Shown here: positions 4,626 through 6,958 of the stretch, one piece after another
Layout: each line of letters starts with the position of its first letter
Position numbering within the stretch: position 1 is the stretch's first letter
Assembly (NCBI RefSeq): GCF_902493135.1
Contig: NZ_CABUOD010000083.1
Span: 1 to 6,958 of the forward strand
Length of the DNA stretch: 6,958 nt
Origin: an uncultured Parabacteroides sp.
Lineage (GTDB): Bacteria; Bacteroidota; Bacteroidia; Bacteroidales; Tannerellaceae
Direction: 5' to 3'
Translations under genes and position numbers: made by a program
Notes under the pieces: generated by a model
Database searches by the model: none
The model's input: only the letters and a program-made list of their open reading frames with translations
Told to the model about the DNA's origin: nothing

Positions 4626-6863
4626 TCAATGCTGATGAAACAAATCCGGGTCGTCCACATCCGTATCATCCTGTTTATCTAAAAGATAAACATCTTTATC
4701 CGTTTCACGACCTTCCCCGGCATCATCGCCCGATATCCCCATTTGGCGTGCCTTCACCTGTTCAAAAGTTAGCTCAACTACGGCAAAAAGGCGTCTTCCC
4801 TTCCGTATTTTGTATTCAAAATCGTCTCTGGTCAGCAGTTTTCCGATGTTATTCACGTTCGTTCCGGTCACCGATAACCGTGCGTAGAGGCTAATTTTGG
4901 CCATTATTTCGCTACTTGACAGAAAAAGTGGAACGTCAAAACGTTCCGGACGGCGGAAATAAGTATAGAAAAGTTCCTCTTCCGGGCTGCTCTGCTGGAA
5001 GGCTTCGTTGTTTACGTTCAGATCGGTGATGTCGGTATCGGAAAACCAGAATTTGAAACCGCCACGATACAACGCCAACGCCTGCGCATAAACACCGACA
5101 TGATCGACAGGGGTACTATAGTCTATGGCTTGCGCCTCGAAGCAGAGGAAACGGCGCGATCCGGTACGGTCGGTGAGCACCTGGCTGTCGTTGACCGTCG
5201 CGGCAAACGAGGCGCGGCGCACGTAAACCTCTGCATTGCGGGCATACGCCCGGCGTTCGCGCACCACATCCTTCGTGATCATCGCCTTCAGACGGTTCAA
5301 CTCCATACGGCTCTGCCCCGAAAGCTCGTCGAGGAGGATCAGAAAACAGTCCGAGAGCAGAAACAAGGCGTCTTTGGACGAGGGGTCCACATTACCCGAA
5401 AAGACGTATGCGGACAGTGCGGGAGGAACCAGCCGGCGGAACCAGGTCGTCTTGCCGATCCCCTGCTCGCCACTGAGCAGCAGGACGGAATGATTCTCCT
5501 GCCCGTCGTCAATGGCACAAGCGACAGCCGCCACCAGCCATTTACGGAGGCAGGCAGTCCAGAATTCCGGCTTGCACGTCCGCACTGTGGCTGCCAAACG
5601 GGCGATATGGTCCGTCACGCCATCCCACGGCGGAAGGTTCTCGAAATAGGCTGTAAAGGGGTTATACTCCCGGCTGAAATCGGAATGCACGACCGCATGC
5701 ACCTCGCTTTGCTTGATGCAGCATCCGTCCAGTTGGAGTTTGCTCCAGACGGAGTTCTCCCAGTAGTCCGTCACCGGCAGGTAGCCGTAGCCCTTCTTCT
5801 TCTTCTGGCGGTATTCCACCAAGCCGCGCACGACGTTCTTGCGCAAGTAGAAATGTTCGGAGAGGTATTCGCGTACTCGTTCCACCTTCTCCCCAGAGCG
5901 CCCTCCGTCGTTGTCCTTCCTTGGGCGCCCTCCGTCGTTGTCCTTCCCCTGCTCCTCGACGTGCGAATAGGCGCTTGCCACAGCCTGCCGCAACTCCTCC
6001 TCCGGCAGGTCGCCGAAGTTCGACCGGCAATACCCCTCCGTCTCTTCCTTCGGGACTCCGAGGCGGTTGCAATGCCAAGCGAAGAGATGGACATAGTTGT
6101 TGCGGCTTCCGTCGGCATACTTGTATTTGCTTGTCGTACGCCGTCTGGCCCGCGCAAACAACCTGCTGACGGACATCAAAGGCTTGTCTGGCGGCACAGG
6201 AGACAGGACGGGGATGTCGCCCGGCAATTCTCCGGAGCCGTTCAGCCAGGCTTCGAAACGGGGCGAGATATACAGGGCGCTGTCGTACGAAACAAAGCAC
6301 AGGCGCCCCGCATCGCTGCCCGAAGCGTCGATTTCGACTCCCAGCACTCTCTCGTAGTGGGCCTTGATCCGATCATATCCTTTCCGGTGGTTCGCGGGGT
6401 CGAGGGGCAATCCGGCCGCATTCCAGACAATCGCTTTCAGGCCGTTGCCACTCGGGCTGCGGAAACAGGCGACCGTGTAAGGTTCTCCCTCGATCAACAG
6501 CTTCAGCCCCTCGATGCGGTCGGGTTGAAGCCCGTCCAGATCGAGGATCAGCAACGGGTTATAGCCGGTCAGGTGAGCTTTCGTACGCCTGCCTTTATAG
6601 GTAGCCGAGACGGTGAAGGCGGGTAGCCCTTTCTTGATCTGTTCGGCGCCATCCTTGTCGCCGTCAGACAGTTTTTTGCGCAGCTCCAAGACAGGCGGCC
6701 CGTAGCGGCCTTCACGGATGTCGGTTAACACTTTTACCAGAGGAGAGTCTCCCAGGTAGTTCTTGAACGAAGCGAAAATGCTTGCTTGTACCATGATGAC
6801 AAATTGTATTTGTATGTGTAATGCCGGTTCGTCCGGCATCTGTCCAAAAGTACGTACTTTCAT
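4626..6863 (-). CDS. BT4734-N/VirE/DUF3874 primase-like ATPase
   Basis: The 745-residue cytoplasmic protein combines an N-terminal primase-like part with a P-loop ATPase. Residues about 30-210 match the BT4734-like N-terminal domain. DLDG (108-111), SPSGNGLK (136-143) and DASGSDAGRLCF (179-190) resemble the acidic and Ser/basic motifs of archaeo-eukaryotic primase folds. A helical segment (about 255-302) resembles the primase C-terminal type. A hydrophilic linker (303-327) contains a duplicated 9-residue unit. The VirE-type ATPase has Walker A GEQGIGKTT (465-473), Walker B FLILLDEL (507-514), a polar sensor ATVND (555-559) and a probable arginine finger TGSRRF (567-572). Residues about 630-705 fit DUF3874, followed by an Asp-rich tail. 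Despite the domain name, it need not be related in role to Agrobacterium VirE. The start at 6861-6863 has GAGG seven bases upstream; Met24 lacks such a site. DNA priming or unwinding is inference from the fold. Confidence 0.9.
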   Translation of the reverse strand: MKVRTFGQMPDEPALHIQIQFVIMVQASIFASFKNYLGDSPLVKVLTDIREGRYGPPVLELRKKLSDGDKDGAEQIKKGLPAFTVSATYKGRRTKAHLTGYNPLLILDLDGLQPDRIEGLKLLIEGEPYTVACFRSPSGNGLKAIVWNAAGLPLDPANHRKGYDRIKAHYERVLGVEIDASGSDAGRLCFVSYDSALYISPRFEAWLNGSGELPGDIPVLSPVPPDKPLMSVSRLFARARRRTTSKYKYADGSRNNYVHLFAWHCNRLGVPKEETEGYCRSNFGDLPEEELRQAVASAYSHVEEQGKDNDGGRPRKDNDGGRSGEKVERVREYLSEHFYLRKNVVRGLVEYRQKKKKGYGYLPVTDYWENSVWSKLQLDGCCIKQSEVHAVVHSDFSREYNPFTAYFENLPPWDGVTDHIARLAATVRTCKPEFWTACLRKWLVAAVACAIDDGQENHSVLLLSGEQGIGKTTWFRRLVPPALSAYVFSGNVDPSSKDALFLLSDCFLILLDELSGQSRMELNRLKAMITKDVVRERRAYARNAEVYVRRASFAATVNDSQVLTDRTGSRRFLCFEAQAIDYSTPVDHVGVYAQALALYRGGFKFWFSDTDITDLNVNNEAFQQSSPEEELFYTYFRRPERFDVPLFLSSSEIMAKISLYARLSVTGTNVNNIGKLLTRDDFEYKIRKGRRLFAVVELTFEQVKARQMGISGDDAGEGRETDKDVYLLDKQDDTDVDDPDLFHQH
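5898..5947 (-). repeat. 27-base tandem duplication inside the primase-helicase linker
   Basis: A 23-base block at 5898-5920 recurs exactly at 5925-5947 with a 27-base period. It encodes KDNDGGRPR followed by KDNDGGRSG (residues about 307-324). It keeps the reading frame and falls in the charged linker between the two enzymatic halves. It can expand or contract by slippage. Confidence 0.9.
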
Positions 6864-6905
6864 TTTTTTACCTCACCCTTTTTACTCATTATTAGCAAAA
6901 AAGGG
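6864..6905 (-). promoter_or_regulatory. Ribosome site of the primase-helicase gene next to a small hairpin
   Basis: On the minus strand GGTGAGG is followed by an A-rich stretch and the ATG, an unusually clear Shine-Dalgarno for this group. CCCTTTTT and AAAAAGGG (6898-6905 and 6876-6883) can pair around a 14-base loop. The stem runs up to the edge of the GAGG and could modulate ribosome access. No promoter match is seen in the 49-base gap to the preceding stop. Confidence 0.35.
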
Positions 6906-6912
6906 ATGCCGC

Positions 6913-6958
6913 TCACTCTTCCGAAAGGAATCGTTTGGCTGCATCCAGGAGGCTGACG
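6913..6958 (-). CDS. Possible C-terminal end of the gene upstream of the primase-helicase
   Basis: An open frame enters from the window edge and ends at TGA (6913-6915) after VSLLDAAKRFLSEE. The residues look like a regular amphipathic C-terminal helix. The stop lies 49 bases before the primase-helicase start on the same strand, as expected for an operon partner. A second frame is also open from the edge and stops at 6860-6862, overlapping the next start by ATGA, but it looks less protein-like. Only 14 codons are visible, so identity cannot be given. Confidence 0.35.
   Translation of the reverse strand, partial: VSLLDAAKRFLSEE

Noticed and set aside
4556..4894. 112-codon plus-strand frame starting in the long palindrome
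   Set aside because: It begins inside the palindrome arm and continues antisense to the primase-helicase C-terminal region; the composition is not protein-like.
5100..6626. 508-codon open frame on the plus strand
   Set aside because: It lies entirely antisense to the primase-helicase gene, whose domains and motifs are clear. Its own translation shows no family features and is explained by GC-rich codon use on the other strand.

Overview
The window looks like chromosomal DNA from a gut Bacteroidales bacterium (Bacteroides/Parabacteroides type). The grounds are the gene families (DUF4248 protein, HU-like protein of the HU-HIG type, BT4734-N/VirE/DUF3874 primase-helicase), several matches to the Bacteroidetes promoter pattern TAnnTTTG with a TTG/TTTG about 19-20 bases upstream, a tRNA without encoded CCA, and weak Shine-Dalgarno use. 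The genus is not provable from this sequence alone.

Left part (1-2520): a Fic-domain protein on the minus strand, then tRNA-Leu(CAA) on the minus strand with its own promoter and intrinsic terminator, then a divergent plus-strand monofunctional mannose-1-phosphate guanylyltransferase (GDP-mannose supply for surface polysaccharide and glycoprotein). A 25-bp-arm hairpin built from GGTGAAA units closes this block. The Fic motif carries Tyr where the catalytic His is expected.

Right part (2520-6958): an accessory module of small nucleoid/DNA-processing genes. Running leftward are an HU-like protein, a GH73-type peptidoglycan hydrolase and a very short hydrophobic peptide gene. Running rightward are a DUF4248 protein, then an AT-richer stretch with a strong promoter match and two overlapping short frames; the second frame ends in what looks like the tail of a larger kinase-like protein. 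Running leftward again is a 745-residue primase-like/VirE-type ATPase. Immediately 3' of its stop lies a 139-base imperfect palindrome whose outer arms are perfect 20-mers made of a duplicated 9-mer.

How they may work together: HU-like protein, cell-wall hydrolase, tiny peptide, DUF4248 and VirE-type primase-helicase are, to my knowledge, recurrent neighbours in Bacteroidales genomes, often near surface-polysaccharide loci, and their joint role is not established. The long palindrome next to the primase-helicase gene and the decayed reading frame between the two arms of the module are the parts least explained by known features. No integrase, transposase, CRISPR array or rRNA is visible.
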